From Paguma larvata (taxonomy: Eukaryota > Chordata > Mammalia > Carnivora > Viverridae), in contig CM057826.1 of NCBI GenBank assembly GCA_030068075.1, forward strand, positions 117,576,746 to 117,640,745: a stretch of DNA of 64,000 nucleotides, read 5' to 3'. Below the pieces are notes generated by a model. That model made no database searches, was not told the origin of the DNA, and saw only the letters and a program-made list of their open reading frames with translations. Made by a program: the position numbers and the translations under genes. Positions 20,734 through 34,544 of this stretch are shown piece by piece (positions within the stretch are counted from its first letter, which is position 1; each line of letters begins with the position of its first letter).

Positions 20734-23700
20734 CTGGCAGTTCTTCCATGTTGCCAACAAATTAAGCAAGGTACATGGCATGCCTTATCTGACCTGTGCA
20801 AAGAAGAGGATGCACACATATACACAAACAAGTTTCTGAAAGAATACAACAAACTTAAAGGTCAGGATGTGGCAAGGGGTAGAGGATTTTACATCTGCGT
20901 TTTACATTTTCCTTAATCCAGGCTTGTCTGATCCAAAGCCATACTCAAAGCTTCTTCTGGACTGTCACTGCCGAGTCCTGTTGGCAGGAGGGAGGACCGG
21001 TCCATTTTCAGCACACTTTGGACCCCTTCTAGCCTCTGCCGCAAGTGCTAGATCTAGACACTTTGGGGACAGCTGGCAGTGACCGCCCCGGCTCCCTGGT
21101 GGCACCCACCTCAGTCCTAAACTGCCTTCCCCATGTCACTGTTACTTCGACGCCGCCACCCTCACCTCACCCCCGGCCAAGCTCCCCCTAACCTGTGCTC
21201 GTTATTCCTGCGCCTCCCGCAGCCTGACTTGGCTCCTGTGACCCACAGCCCTCCCTGCCGGAGATGCCTCCGAGGCAATCTGACTCCTCTCGGGCCTTGC
21301 TGACTCTCTCAGGGCAGACCCGGTGAGCAGCAGACTCAAATCACTGTCCCTGCTCCCTCGAAGGAGCCCGGAGCCCAGAGAGTGCCCCCGGACTGGCACA
21401 GTTCCTACCACTGAGCCCCGCGCATCACAAACAGCCTACTGCCAAGGTTCTTCCCTCTCCGCCAACACCAGCTGCTGGCATTTCAGAAATCACCCAACCC
21501 CAGCCTCTTCTGTTCCTCCTGGTGGAGTTTGGGTTTAGGTTTGGGCAGGTATCAGGAGCCCACCTGAGCCCAGGCCTAGAGAAAGAGGGCACCAGGGGAG
21601 AAGGGACAGTCAGTCCCTGCCTATGCACACCCTAGAAGATTCCACGGTCTCTCGAGGGCCATCTTCAGGTCCCTTGACAACCCCCATGGCTCCGCTCATG
21701 GCTCCGCTCTCTGCTCGCTCCCGAAGGTGCACATCATGCTCTTTCTCTCCTTGCTTCCCCAGCGGAGCCCCGCCATTCACCACACCCCTGCCTGCCTGTC
21801 CCCTCAGCAGTGTCCCTGTCAGGAACCTCAGTGCCCACCCATCTGACCATGCAAACAGTGCCCACCCCACCCCTTAGCCCTCTTTTGGCATTGGCAACAA
21901 ACAATGTCACTGGGCTCATCCTCTCCTTCCTGGAAACGTCCCCTCCATGCTTCTGCCCTGCCTTTGGGGCCTTCTAACACCCTGGATCGTCGGGACATGA
22001 GATGGATGCCGCCTCGGCCAAGGCGCCAGCCCCGCTGCTCCTGGATTGCACCTTCGTCATTCCTGTCTTCGTCATCAGACTGAAGTCTGCAGAGCCCTGC
22101 ACACTCACAGGTGAAGACACACTGTGGTCCCATTTTACAGAGGAGGTAGCTGCTCAAGAGACGTCTACGTGGTCTGCCCAAAGCCAGCTTGAAGGCAGCA
22201 TTCACACATCCACCTCCTGGCTTTTCTCTCACGCAGCAGCTCCCACCATTCTGCATGTAACCAGCCAGCGTGTCGCTCCTTCGCTCAAAACATGCGGGTT
22301 CCTCCTTCCTACAGCGCGTTCTCCTCGGCCATCTGGACTGTTCACAGTCAGACTGTGCGGGCCCCAGGGGTCTGTATCTGCCCATACTCGGCAGCCTTGC
22401 CACCTCGCCCGGTTGAGGGCCTCGGGTACCTCGCCTAGCTTTTGCAGACTCGACTGGCCTCAGTCACAGCCCAGCCCCTTTCAGGAGACCTTTGAGAGCT
22501 GTGTGGGAGGCGGGGCCAGTGCTTCCCCTCCAGGAGTGGGGGAAGCCCGTCCTAGGCACACGTGCGGTATAAAGGCTGATAATCCAAAGCAAAGTGTTAA
22601 TTCTACGTGGTGAATCTCCTCTGGGCTTCAAGCACTGAGGCCTGCATTTGGTGGGTGCAGAACTCTGGTCCCTGGAAAGCTGGGACGGGACAGCTTTGCT
22701 GTGAGCAGGCAGGAGCCCACTTAAGGCTGTATTCACAGCACAGAGAGACAGAGGTGCCCTGAACCTCCTGCAAGGCTGACCACTGTGGTGGCCGAGCAGT
22801 AACACCTGTCCCGTGGGCAGACGGCCCGGCACAGACGGGGCCGCGCGGGAGGTCGGTACACTCTCTGCTCGCCGGCTCCAACACTCAGAGCACGGCCTGC
22901 AGGGGGCACTAGGTGTGTTCTCAGAAAAGCTCTGTCCCCATCTCACCAGCCTCCTCTCGTACAGCTGGCCCCAGCTGTTCCAACGCCTCGTCCCAGGAAC
23001 CTTAACCTGAGGTTCAGCAGGAAGAGAGAGAGATTGAGAGAACGAATGAGTGAGTGAGAGTGAGTGTGTGTGTAAGGCAGTGGGGTTCTCATCAGATTCC
23101 GGACAGGGGAGGTTCAGGGGGTAAGAGAGAAGGACAGTGTCCTACCTGACACTGTCTCTCCAATCCAGGTCACAATTCCCAAAGACACCCAGTTCCAGTT
23201 TAGTGGGAGGCACCACAATTAGGATTTCAGAACAAAGATTTTTAATAAGACATTATCCGATTGGATTTAAATACAGGCTCATCTACGCAATGGCCACAGA
23301 ACCTTGGGCAGGTGACCGCTCTCTTAGCCTGTTTCCTCTGCTGTAAAATGGGAGCAACACTGATAATCTACACCCCACGGATTGTCGGGAAAATTAAGAG
23401 GCCGCGCACACAAAATGCTGAGCACAGTGCTGGCACGCTGTAAAGCTTTCGATCCCTGTTCCCTGAGGTGATCACTATTATTCAAATGACGGTGACCCTG
23501 CAGGCAGTCCCCTCCCCTGACTGAGTGGGGCTCTTGCAGAAAGGTCCACGTAGGCAGAGAGAAGGGGGCTCTCACCCAGACTCTGGGGAGAAGCCTCAGA
23601 AAGAAACCAGAAGCCAGGAACCAAGAGGCACCGGCTGTTCTGGGAGCAAAGGACCCTAAAGTCAGCTGGCTCTTCACCGTCTGGAGGACATGACAGGTCC

Positions 23701-24702
23701 AGCCCAAGGAAGGGGTGTGCCCAAAGCCACTCTGGGGGAAGGGGGCAAAGGAAGAGAGCCAGGCCCCATTTCTAGCAGACCCGCGATGGGAGAACGTAAA
23801 ATGTTGGAGCTGGAAATGCCAGGAGCACAAGGCCCCGTCCTGACCCCAACTTTCGCACACACAGTCCCCGTCACTCTTCCTTTTGCCTAAAATGAACATA
23901 TGGCATCAGAGCTCAGGGTCAGGGGGACACGGTCACATCTTCGGGAAGTATGACTCTGGGAAACTCAGGCAGGGCCCGGGACAGAGCGGCTTCCAGGGAC
24001 AGGGGACAGGGAGCTGGTATCCCGATCCTGGGACAGAAGGAGGACCTGGCCAGCACGGGACCAACAGGACAGCAGCACAGGGGCTGTATTCCAGGGGCCA
24101 GAGACACCTACACCCTGACCGTCGGGCATATGCCTAGCGACAACCCATCTTGCCGACGGAAGTCCCGGGCACGCTGGGCTCTGTGGCCACCCATTCCAGC
24201 AGGAAAGCCGGCTGCGGGTTTCACGGGCACCTCCAGCCCTCAGGCTGTACAGACAGTGACATGTGTGAACGCAGACAAAAGCCCACCTCCAGGATCTGTC
24301 TGTGCGCTCGCTCTGGGAACGACTCTTCCCTCTCTGTTCCTGCCAGAGGAATGGCTCGCCTGCCCCAGGGCGGAAGAACTTCCCCTTCCCACCCGGCAGC
24401 TCCAGGAATAGCTGCCGGACTCATGACCAGGCCCCTCCCGGGGTTCAGGTCAGAGACCTAGCTCGAGGTTGGGTTACTGTGTGGACGGCTCTTCTGCCAC
24501 ACCCCACCCACAGCTTTCTGATCCTCTGAGAAGCATCTGATCTGCTCGCTGGCAAACCTGTCCCTTCATCCTCTGGCATCCACAACAAAGCCAAATACAG
24601 CGACCATCGGGAGACTAAAACAATGGCCACAGTACTACGCATGTGCCGATGCCTTCTGTCAACTCATCCGCAGCCCAGAGTCCTCTACACTCCCTTCCTT
24701 CC
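20734..24702. other. Intron, GC-rich, mostly unique
   Basis: Nearly 4 kb free of SINE and L1. A MIR at 23255-23460 and a probable reversed MIR at about 22100-22210 are the only elements I recognise. A 203-codon + frame (22002-22613) and a 191-codon - frame (21828-22403) overlap it. Neither product is recognised, and the + frame runs through the MIR-like part, so both are probably chance. Confidence 0.5.
23255..23460 (+). repeat. MIR
   Basis: CTTGGGCAGGTGACC, TTTCCTCTGCTGTAAAATGG, and GCTGAGCACAGTGCTGGCAC match the MIR core and 3' part in order. Confidence 0.65.
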
Positions 24703-24924
24703 TTTTTTTTTTTTTTTTTGTTAACATTTATTTATTTTTGAGAGATATAGAGACAGAGCGTGAGCAGGGGAGGGGCAGAGAGAGAGGGAGACACAGAATC
24801 TGAAGCAGGCTCCAGGCTCTGTGACATCAGCACAGAGCCCGACGCGGGGCTCGAACTCACAGACCGCGAGATCATGACCTGAGCTGAAGTCGGACGCCCA
24901 ACCGACTGAGCCACCCAGGCGCCC
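24703..24924 (-). mobile_element. Felid SINE, minus strand
   Basis: Long T-run, AACATTTATTTATTTTTGAG, and a nearly consensus body and head ending GAGCCACCCAGGCGCCCC. Little divergence. Confidence 0.95.
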
Positions 24925-26264
24925 CCCTTCCTTCCTTCTTGATTTAGGCTCCGGTGTGGCTTGTCCCAACCTGGCCCTCCCCTTCACCGCTCATAACCTG
25001 AGTGTCCTCACCTGCAAAAAAGCAGGGTTGATAGTGCTATCTGCGAGTGAGGCCCCAAAGAGGTGAAAAGGCACTGGCCACAAGATCCGGCTGGATCCTC
25101 TCCCCTCCTGGGCCCTGCAGCCACGTGCCAGAGCAGGCGGCGAAGAGCCCTGAGAAGAGCAGGAAAGTAGCAGAGACTGTTCTTCTCGTTCTCCTGCTGG
25201 GCCAGACGCAGGAAGGCCAGCGCGGGCGGGCGGAACGCGGAGCACGCCGTCTCCATTAACACACACCACCCAACCCTTCCAGCTAGGGATAGAGGACTAC
25301 AGTGGGCAGAGACAGGGTCCTGGCCCCACGGTCTCATCAAGTCATGGGCCAAACGCCCACCGGGGCACCGATTCTTCATGTCCTTAACTATGCAAAAGAG
25401 CTGTGAGTTGGCTCATGTGTGGATTTGGAGAATTTCTATTAAGAAATTAATAAAGAGAATAGCCACACAGCCACCAAGAATAACATTCACAACCAGCCAT
25501 CTCTGCTTCCTAACTGAACTGATCTGGCCATGTGCCCTAGAGAAGTCTCGTCGAGAGGCAGAGCCCCACGACAGGATCGCTGAAGCCATCGAAAGCCCAT
25601 TATCTCCCAGGAGTGCACACCTCGCCAGGTGCCGAGGGCCCTTGGACTAGGTTTAAACTGGTATGGGGAAAACCGGTCTTTGTGCCAACTCCAAATGGCA
25701 AAGTATCTAGAAAAATATTGTACTCTCCCAGGAAAAAAATTTACAAGTAACTCTACAAATGTCGAAAGCTGTACAAGATCTGGATGAAATAAAGACAAAT
25801 CACAAGAACCAGCAGAGATGGGGGAGAATACTACACCTCACGAAGCTGCTGTGCGTGAAAAACAAATTGTCTCAACGGCCTCAGTTGTCAGTGGGCTCCG
25901 CGTTTTAGGTCCCCAAGTGGGGCCAGATTGGAGACAAGGTCAAAAGGCCAGCCCAAGGTGGGTCAGGAGGGGCAAACTCGGAAAGAGCCTGCGCCCCTAG
26001 AGCAAGCCAGCAAGTGCCCCCCCAATCACAAAGAGGCCAGCTAAGTGTAGTCACTGACAGCAAATATATAACAAGGGAGCTGCCCTGTACAAGCCTATCA
26101 AGTATCAAAATGAAGCGTGATGTTACAGGTGGTGCTTAAGCTGGAGTCTAAAATTAGATGGTGAGTAAGGCTAGCTTCTGGTCTGCAAGCCTAGCCCTCA
26201 GTGGAGAAGGGCAATTTATCAGAAACTGACCTTCAAAGACATCTTGCGGCGTGCTCTAAAACTC
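24925..26264. other. Intron without recognised element
   Basis: No SINE or L1 is seen, and no exon-like structure. Open frames reach about 120 codons and are not recognised. Confidence 0.4.
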
Positions 26265-26720
26265 GCACCCATAAGAACCGAGAGCAGGACCGTGAACAGG
26301 TATTTGTGCAGCCGTGTTTACGGCGGCGTCTTCACGAAAGCCAGAAAGGCACGCGCCCAGTGTCCATCGACGGAGGAATGGATAAACAAAACGTGGTCAA
26401 TACATGTGCTGGAAGAGTATTCGGCCTTAAAAAGGAAGGAAATTCTGACACGTGCTACAACTTGGGTCAGCCTCGAGGACAAGATGCTAGCAGACACACA
26501 GCAGTCACAAAAGGACAAACACTCTCTGACTCCACTTAGAAGCGATACCTAAAATAGACAAACTCTTAAGACAGAAAGCAGAATGGTGGTACCCGTGGCT
26601 GGAGGGGGGATGTTGTTCAACAGGTGCAGAGTTTAAGTTTGAGAAGAAAAAAGTTTTGGAGACGGATGGTGGTGATGGCTGTACAATGTGACTGCATTTA
26701 AGGCCAATGAACTGTACATT
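26265..26720 (+). mobile_element. Old L1 3' end fragment
   Basis: GGAGGAATGGATAAACAAAA, ATTCGGCCTTAAAAAGGAAG and CAGAATGGTGGTACCCGTGG follow the order of the L1 3' UTR. Antisense to CYSTM1. Confidence 0.7.
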
Positions 26721-26737
26721 TAAAAATGGTTAAAATG

Positions 26738-26965
26738 GGGGCGCCTGGGTGGCTCAGTCGGTTGAGCGGCCGACTTCGGCTCAGGTCATGATCTCGCGGT
26801 CTGTGAGTTCGAGCCCCGCGTCGGGGTCTGTGCTGACAGCTCAGAGCCTGGAGCCTGTGTTCTGATTCTGTGTCTCCCTCTGTCTCTGCCCTTCTCCTGC
26901 TCACGCTCTGTCTCTATGTCTCAAAAATAAATAAACATTTAAAAAAAAAAATAAATAAAAAAAAA
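26738..26965 (+). mobile_element. Felid SINE (SINEC_Fc-like), young
   Basis: Near-consensus copy with a perfect 17-bp duplication TAAAAATGGTTAAAATG at 26721-26737 and 26966-26982. It forms an inverted pair with the next SINE. Confidence 0.96.
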
Positions 26966-27035
26966 TAAAAATGGTTAAAATGATCAATTTTATGTTCTGA
27001 ATATTTTACCATACACGAAACCCCCTATATTCTTT

Positions 27036-27235
27036 TCATTTTTTAAATGTTTGTTTATTTTGAGAGAGAGAGAATGTGCACGCAAGCAGGGGAGGGGCAA
27101 CGAGTGAATCCCGAGGAGGCTCCACACTTCCAGCACAGAGCCTAATATGGGGCTTGAACCCACAAACCATGAGATCATGACCTGAGCCGAGATCAAGCAC
27201 TGAATGCCCAACTGACTGAGCCACCAGGCACCCCA
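27036..27235 (-). mobile_element. CAN-SINE, minus strand
   Basis: Full-length reverse copy flanked by AAACCCCCTATATTCTTT and the same with one difference (27018-27035, 27236-27253). Confidence 0.93.
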
Positions 27236-27253
27236 AAACCCCCTACATTCTTT

Positions 27254-30200
27254 AATGCTTCTCTTATTCAGGAGGATTCCAGGCACCTCGCTGCCCTGAG
27301 GAGGAGACCCCAGGCAGAGCTCCACCGCAGGCAGAACCCCAGATGTGAGCAGCTCGGCGGCACTTGTTCCCGCAGCAGGTTCCCGCGGCTGGGTAGTGCC
27401 CACCAACCCTGGGTCCCCCAGGGCCAGCCCGGACCCAGCCGGCAAGAGACACATCGTGCTCATAAAAAAACTAAGTCCTCTCTGCCTGCCATATGTCCAC
27501 CCGCCTTCCTGCCTCAACCCTCCTGGAGACGGCTCCAACGCGCCTCCTCACCAGAGGATGTGGCAGACGCCGTGCTCGGTCTCCCTCCCGCCCCGGACGC
27601 CCGCTTCCCATTTTCCTGACACAGCTCCGCAGGCGAGTCCAGGAATAAAACACCATACCTGACTCGGGCGGCTCACAGACCGCTTGGAAAGAAGAGCCAA
27701 AGACCTAGCTGAGGAGGCACCCAGGGACAAGCCACACTGGATGGGACCGATAATAAACCCAACTGGCATTCGGAATCAGGACATATCCTTTCAATGAGCT
27801 ACAGAGAAAGGCGTGTCCATCTTATCACTGCCCTGTCCTCATGTCTCTTCTCTTATGCTAATGCAGGAAAATTTAAAGAAACGATGGCGACCGAGTGGCT
27901 CATCGAGAAATGGGCATCACTTTACTTTGGATCTGGCTTCTCCTAACTGACAGTCATCACAGCCCTGACTCTCTGTGCTCCAAAGATGGCAGACAAGCAC
28001 GATGTGCTACTCCGTACCCTGCTAAGAAGCTGGGAGGATGCCTGGAACCAGGGAATCGCAGAAGCAAAGCAAGGAGAGAGAGTTCAGAAAGCAGACACTC
28101 CCAATGTCCCTGGCTCCTGAATGTGGGACCAGGACTCTTAGGACTTCGGAAGATAAAAAGAAATCAGGAAAATAATTACGTTCCGGGTTTTCAGGCACTG
28201 GGTTACAGAAAAAAAGGCAGAGGTGTATACTCAGGGGAGCTGGCTCTTTGGAACTTGTCCAGAAGGGCAGAGGTTGCCAAAGAGGTAGCTGCCGGGTTCT
28301 ACCAATTAGGGTCCAGGCACAGACAGGCACAGGCCTCTCTGTTATCAGCAGCGCTCGCCTGACTCACACTGAGTGACGGCCTCAGGAGTTTCATTCAAAT
28401 AGGACTTGCTGCATTTTGTAACAAGGTAAACACTGCCATATCGTTTTTACTGAACACAAAAGTGTGTTTTTATCTTAGGTATACAGACCATAACTGGCTT
28501 CTACACGCACCAGATTCCTGCGTTACTGATTAACAGTCCTAGCAGATATATTTATGTAAAACACCGCAGGTCGTTTCCTCCTTCCGCAGGCTGGGTTAAT
28601 TTTGCAATGCTAAAAGAGCTCTGTTTTCAGTTGACTGCACCTGTTTCGAGCCCTGGTGAGTACGAGCTGAGTCTCAGCTCAGGGCCAGAACCGAGGACCG
28701 TTCTCAATGAACGTGGTGAGGTGATTCAAGGCGGACCTCACTTTGTAAGGACTGTCCCGCCTCCCCAACTCCCTGCCCACCATTTCAGAGCCATAATGGT
28801 CATCCTTGTAGATCTGAAAAGAACCGTACGGGTGCCTGGCCCCCACTCAGTCATCCACAACAATCCCTGCTGTTCTGTAACCCTGCCACACACCCGTGTC
28901 AACTCAAAGGGCAATGACATAGGGTCCTCACCCACGTCACCCACACTGAGACTTCCCCAGTGAAGAAAGGGAGACAGAGGGGTGTCTTGGTCTGTAGGGC
29001 TGTGGCTAGAACCCTGCCAGGCTGGAGGCAGGTCTGGAGTTCAGGGAAACAGCTTCCTTCCGTGGTCATCTGATGAGTTCTAGCTCGCTTGTCAAATGAA
29101 GCCTGATAGAAAAACGTCTCCAACATCAGGACCACCCACCTTTCCACTGAAACCAGAAGACATACACTAATCCTTGCTATGAAAACTCGAAAACGGTACA
29201 GTAAGTGGGCTGAGCCTCGGAGGCAGAGAGGCCCTGCAGGGACCCTCCAACAGTCAGGAATGACAGAAAGCTCTGACCGCTCCCCATCCACTGGACACAG
29301 TTCAGCTGCCCAAAGCAGTGTGTTTATTTACAGCGCCACCAGGGAGGTGAACAGGAGGTTTCTTGGCAAACTGTGAAGGTCCAGCACACTCGACCGAGGG
29401 CCCCCTCTTGCAGCCCTGTCATCACCACTGGCAGGAGCACGCCTCTCCAGGTCACAGCACAAGCAGACCCAAGGGACTGCTCCTGGGCCTAGCAGCTCAA
29501 CAAGGAACACTGGAGAGAGGAGGGGGCGAGGGCCCTAGAGTTGGATCCCCCTATAGGGGTGCCTCCTGGAGGGTGTGAGCCCCTCTCCCCAGCTCAGGCT
29601 CCTCACCTACACGATGGGGATAATAAGAGCACCTATTGCTTCACTGTTCTTCAGGGACTTAACAAATTAATCCACACGGGCCAGGGCCTAGTGTACGCCA
29701 GGCACTCAGTATATGCTAGGTGCTGTTATTCCTCCCAAGACAAGAGACCTAACGGCCGGAAGGCAGGGCTCCCTAATTGCTGAGCACCTGGAAGCCACAT
29801 GGGCCTAGTGCAAAACTGGTAGGGAGATCCTATGGCCAGTTTTCACTTTATTCAAGAAATCAAGATCTTTCTGAAGAATAAACACGGGACTGAGAAATGG
29901 GGTACAAGCGGCATCTGTTTCCCCTGGGCACTGCCGGAGCCCAGCTGCTGGTGGACACCAGGCTGCGAGGCGACAACCCAGGAAGGCAGGGCGGTGTCTC
30001 CTATGATGTTCCCAAGCACGTGGCCTTGCTAATTACTCCCGCTGGCCCTTACTGGCAGGCTGGAGCTGGTGACCACCAGGAACCCTCTACCGCCCCCTCT
30101 CGCCTCCCATGCCTGACTAGGCGAGTGCTCAGGGATTCTTTTCGACCTCCAAGAGGAACCCTGGTGACCCTTAGCTCCTGACTCCACCTGGACCAAAATA

Positions 30201-31051
30201 CAGAGGACGCACTTGCAGCTCTATGCCCCCAGCCTAGCCCAAGGCACTCACGAGTCCTGGCATGCAGGAGAAGTGGGACAAACCAATGAATGAATCAACA
30301 AATGAACCAACAATTTGCCTTGCACATTAAACTCTGGCTGGAAAAACCGTTTCCAGCCTGCTTTGCAAGCAAGCTGCAGGCTGGGGCTTAGGTGGCCATT
30401 CTCAGAAGCAAGAGCAAAGCATTACTAAGAAAAAATATAAAGATCCTATTGGATTTAAGCCCTTAGGGAAGGCGGTCACTCCCTCTTCTGTCAGCTCAAA
30501 CCCTTCAAGAGACCTCATTCAACCTCAACTTTCTTGCAATGGCTGAGACAGCAGCAGTCTTTGGTACGGGAACCAGCACTTTACCCCCCCAGGGGATTGA
30601 GCTGACCAGGAGGAGACCGTGGGAGTAAGCGAGTAAAGGGAGCTGAGGGTCCGGAGGCTGACCAGGCTGGGGAGAATGGGATGAGCCTTTCCTTCACATG
30701 GACAGGTCCAGGGCAACCAGCCCACAGCCTTGAGGAGGTCATGGTTACCCGCGGCTGCGCGAAGGGACTTGCACAGGGCTTTTTTTGGGGGGTGGGGGAG
30801 GTACTGACCCTTCATAAACCACACCCAAACACATCCTGCCCAAAAGCAAAGTCCATTTCTACCCATTAAGAACTCAAATACACTCTCACACTCTCTCTAA
30901 AACCTTCAGGCTACAAGGTATCCCCGGCAACCAAATGGAGTCATTTCAAGGGTAAATGGAAAAGCTCAGGGGGAACCAAAACACGACTCAAAAAGAAGTC
31001 TACTGGCCATTCCCCATCTTTCCCTACAGAAAGCACAACTGAAGGCACTGA
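27254..31051. other. Intron, mostly unique sequence
   Basis: About 3.8 kb with no SINE or L1. I see one MIR (29590-29735). The other open frames, up to 155 codons, are not recognised. Confidence 0.5.
29590..29735 (+). repeat. MIR
   Basis: CTCACCTACACGATGGGGATAA, then GTGTACGCCAGGCACTCAG and a terminal TGCTGTTATT. Confidence 0.65.
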
Positions 31052-31245
31052 GAGGCGCCTGGGGGGCTCAGGTGGGTGAGCGTCTGACTTTGGCTCAGGT
31101 CATGATCTCGCAGTTTGAGAGTTCGAGCCTGACATCGTGCTTGATGCTGTCAGCACAGAGCCCGATTCAGGCCCTCTGTCCACCTCTCTATGGCCCTCCC
31201 CTGCTCGCTCTCTCTCAAAAATAAACAAACATTAAAAAAAAAAAT
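31052..31245 (+). mobile_element. CAN-SINE
   Basis: AGGCGCCTGGGGGGCTCAGG to CTCAAAAATAAACAAACATT and an A-run. Flanks GAAGGCACTGA / GAAAGGCATTGAA are an imperfect duplication. Confidence 0.9.
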
Positions 31246-31974
31246 TATAGAAAGGCATTGAAATCTTCCCCAGGCTACTCCCAATTTATGGTCTTTAAGC
31301 AGGTGTGTCCTCAGGAAAAGGGGCAGATGCCTGGAAGCCCGAGAAGAAAGCTCTCCGCATCACCCCTCTCCCCAAATACTTCCGTAGAATCCCTAGAAGG
31401 AGAGTGTGTGCGCCTGCACATGTGGGTGGGGGACGGGGGTACAGTGGGGAGAAGGCTCTATTTTCTTCTCTAGCTTCAGAAAGCCTTTAAATGCTAAGGG
31501 CATCCCTAGAAAGTGTGCCACCTTTCCATTCGGATCTCGGCCTGGGCAGGTGAGTCACCTTTGACCAAATGAGGAAAAGGCCCCGAGCCCCGCAGCGGGA
31601 AGAGGAGGGTTAGAGTACTGGCCTCTCGCAACCCAAAGAGCTGCAGCCCTGACGGCACACAGCAGCCAGCTTCCTGATGCAAGCTGAGGTGGCTTCCCAC
31701 GCGAGTGCGGAGCGAAGTCCATGCTGCCTGGGAGAGGGGAACCGAGCAGGTGTGAACGGAAGACCAGGGCAGCCTACAGACACGGTCGGCAGTCATTCAC
31801 TGGTCTGTCTCTGTGGGTCTGGCAGCCGCCGCCCAAACGTCGGCTCGGCTCACAGGGCGGGAGCAGGGTCTTCACTGCCGGACCCGCCACGGGCCAGCCC
31901 CTGCAGATGCGGGCTCGCCGGCTGCGGGGGTTACGCTTGCTCCAGCTCGCATGGCCCACTGAAATAAAATGCGA

Positions 31975-32135
31975 TCCCCTTAACCTCTCTGTCGCTCAGT
32001 TTCCTCACCTGAAAAGTGGAGACAGTAGAAGAACCCATCTCTTAGGACTGTGAGGAAGAGTTTATGATTAACCACTGGAAAAGCAGTTAGCACAGTGCCA
32101 GGCACAAAGTAGATGGACAATAAATGATCACTGTT
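31975..32135 (+). repeat. MIR
   Basis: AACCTCTCTGTCGCTCAGTT, TCCTCACCTGAAAAGTGGAG and CACAGTGCCAGGCACAAAG, a good match along the core and 3' half. Confidence 0.75.
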
Positions 32136-34079
32136 AGCAGTGCTGTTCTGTTATGAACTAAATAAAAGGCAAAAAAGAAAAAAAGATCTATATTACAGAA
32201 TTTTACACTGTTTTGAGATTTTTCACAACAGTAGTTCACGCTGGGGGGACACTCCTGTGTGAAGTCAGCAGCGCGAGACTGACGTCTAACATGGAACCCT
32301 CAATGACAACTGACCACCCTCCTTCACACGGGCATATTCTCCAGGGGCCGAGCTGCAGCAGGGGATATACGACACCTGAGGAATTTAAAATGGAGGAAAA
32401 ACCCAAAACAGATCCCCAACGACACTCTCATGTAGCATTATGGTAGCTGCAATTCTATTCCCTGAGCGGAGACTAACATATTAGTTGAATTTCAAAAAGG
32501 GCTGCATCACAAAAAGCTAAACATGGTGCAAAAGATTCATACCAAAATGTTAACTCCTATCTTCAGGTAGCAAAATTAGGGTATTATTTACTTTCTGTAA
32601 GTAAGAGCTACCTCTGTAATTTAAAAAGGTATTTGAAAAACAAGGCCGTGTTTCTCTGTGAGAGAAGGGCGGTGTAAGTGAGGAGTACCGGCTCGCAGGG
32701 TGCAGAGCTGCCTTCGTCGGGGTGTGGGAAAAGCCATTCTCCTGGCGCCCAGTCACTGTGGATGTGGTCGCCGCAACGGTGTGAGTAGCTGCTGGGCCGA
32801 GCCCTCGTCCAGTGATGTGGACACCGAGCCTCGTCTCTTCACTGTTCGCATTTTCGTTATCATCATTCTATGCCGTATCCTGCTTTTTAGAGCGCCTCGA
32901 CTCTGGGGAGCCACAACAGAAGCAGAATATAGATTCTTCCCCCTATGGCTAACCACAGCGACCGCCGGACAGCAGACACCGTGCCGCCCCGTCGGGGGTG
33001 CAGCTAGCACCCTGGAGCCGGCTCCTCCAGCACAGCTAATGCCCACCTACTACTCAGAGGGTATAAATGTTCTAGGGGAAGACCTCCAACACTGTAGGCG
33101 ACCCCACTCTCACAGGGGGTTCCCAACACCATGGTGTGGGCTCCGATCCTGGAGACTGACCTACCCTGTCCCATCTGCACCTTCCACTTTCCCCAGATGC
33201 CTTTTACCCAAAGCAGTCTTCCTTTTTTTTGGGTCCACCAAACCAATTTTTTCATGGTTATCTCAACATAACTTTAAGACGCTTCTGTGAGAGGGGAAGG
33301 GCACGTATAGGTCGTGTGTGAAGACTAGGTAAAAGGAGTATTAGAGCAGAAAACCGAGGCCGCACCTGGGTGGAAAGGGGCAAAGAACAATGAAGCAAAC
33401 TGGTCTGGGAGCAGGTAAGACTCCCAACACCTTCCGTCCCCGCGGGCCAGCCGGGTCCAGCCAGCTGGCCCGCTCTGCCAGCAGGCGCTGGGCCATCCCA
33501 CCAGCCGGCTCGGTGAGCTGGATCTGGGAAGAGCAGTTTCCTTTTTATACTCCACTACCCCTGAGTGCCGGGCAGGCCAAGGTTTTTGAAAAGGCAAAAC
33601 AGAGTGTTTTGCATAAAGTATTTGACCAAAACAGAATGCATCGCTAAATCCAAGAAAATGGAAAAACCCGAGGCCATCTATGGGGGCCTACGGTTCCCAT
33701 GTCCTCGTGACCAGACTGTCTTCACACGCTGCGCACATGTGCCCAGGTCTATGACACCCACAGCAGTTCCTAGAGGGACTTCGTCAAAGCGCCGGGCCTT
33801 GCTGAGCAGACCTGCCAGATTAAAGGCTGACGTCATGAGTGTGTGAAACAGGAGTCAAAGTTGGTACCGAGAGCCCAGTACATTCACCCAAGGCCAAGCT
33901 CATCTGCTTTCGTGAAAAGAAAGGAACAGAGCTGCAGGTGAGTGTCCCCAGAGAGAACATGTTTTACCCACAGAGCCCACTTCCTGTACCACTGTTAACC
34001 ATTAGCTATTGCTAATTTTGAAGTCCTCTAAGAATATTCTCTAATGGAATGCAAAAGAGCATAAAAGTTAAAAACACAA
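32136..34079. other. Intron without recognised element
   Basis: About 1.9 kb with no SINE or L1. A 196-codon + frame at 32700-33290 is unrecognised and overlaps long frames on the other strand. Confidence 0.4.
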
Positions 34080-34245
34080 TTTGAAATCAAACAGATCTGG
34101 GTTCAATTCATGGCTCAGTGAGTTACTTTATGACTTTAGGCAACTTATTTCCTCTCTCTGAATCTCGGTCTCTTCATTTTAAACGGGAAACCACCACGAC
34201 TGCTGTAGGGATTAAATGAAATAATGTAGACAGAGCACCTGAAGA
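34080..34245 (+). repeat. MIR
   Basis: TCTGGGTTCAATTCATGGCTC, CTTTAGGCAACTTATTTCC and GGGATTAAATGAAATAATG. Confidence 0.7.
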
Positions 34246-34544
34246 ATAAGACCTAATTAGAAATAGTTAACATTTATTTAGTGCCGGACACGAGAGAAAA
34301 AGGAAGATGGAGGTAGAAATTCTGTTTTACTCATTCATGGGAGGCCGTGCAACACGGGGAGGCACCGCGTCAGAAGCCTGGCGGACCAGGAGCAACATAT
34401 CATAACTGTAAGACTCTCGCTCCACATCTGTAAACTCTGGGATAACTACTCAGCCTGAAAGACTACTTGGAGAATCAATGCCATGTCCACCAAGCTCTCA
34501 GCCGACCATCAGGCACCTCGCTAGGTACCCGGGAAACAGTAGTC

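Noticed and set aside
22002..22613. 203-codon + frame
   Set aside because: It runs through a MIR-like stretch, is overlapped by a 191-codon frame on the other strand, and has no recognisable homology.
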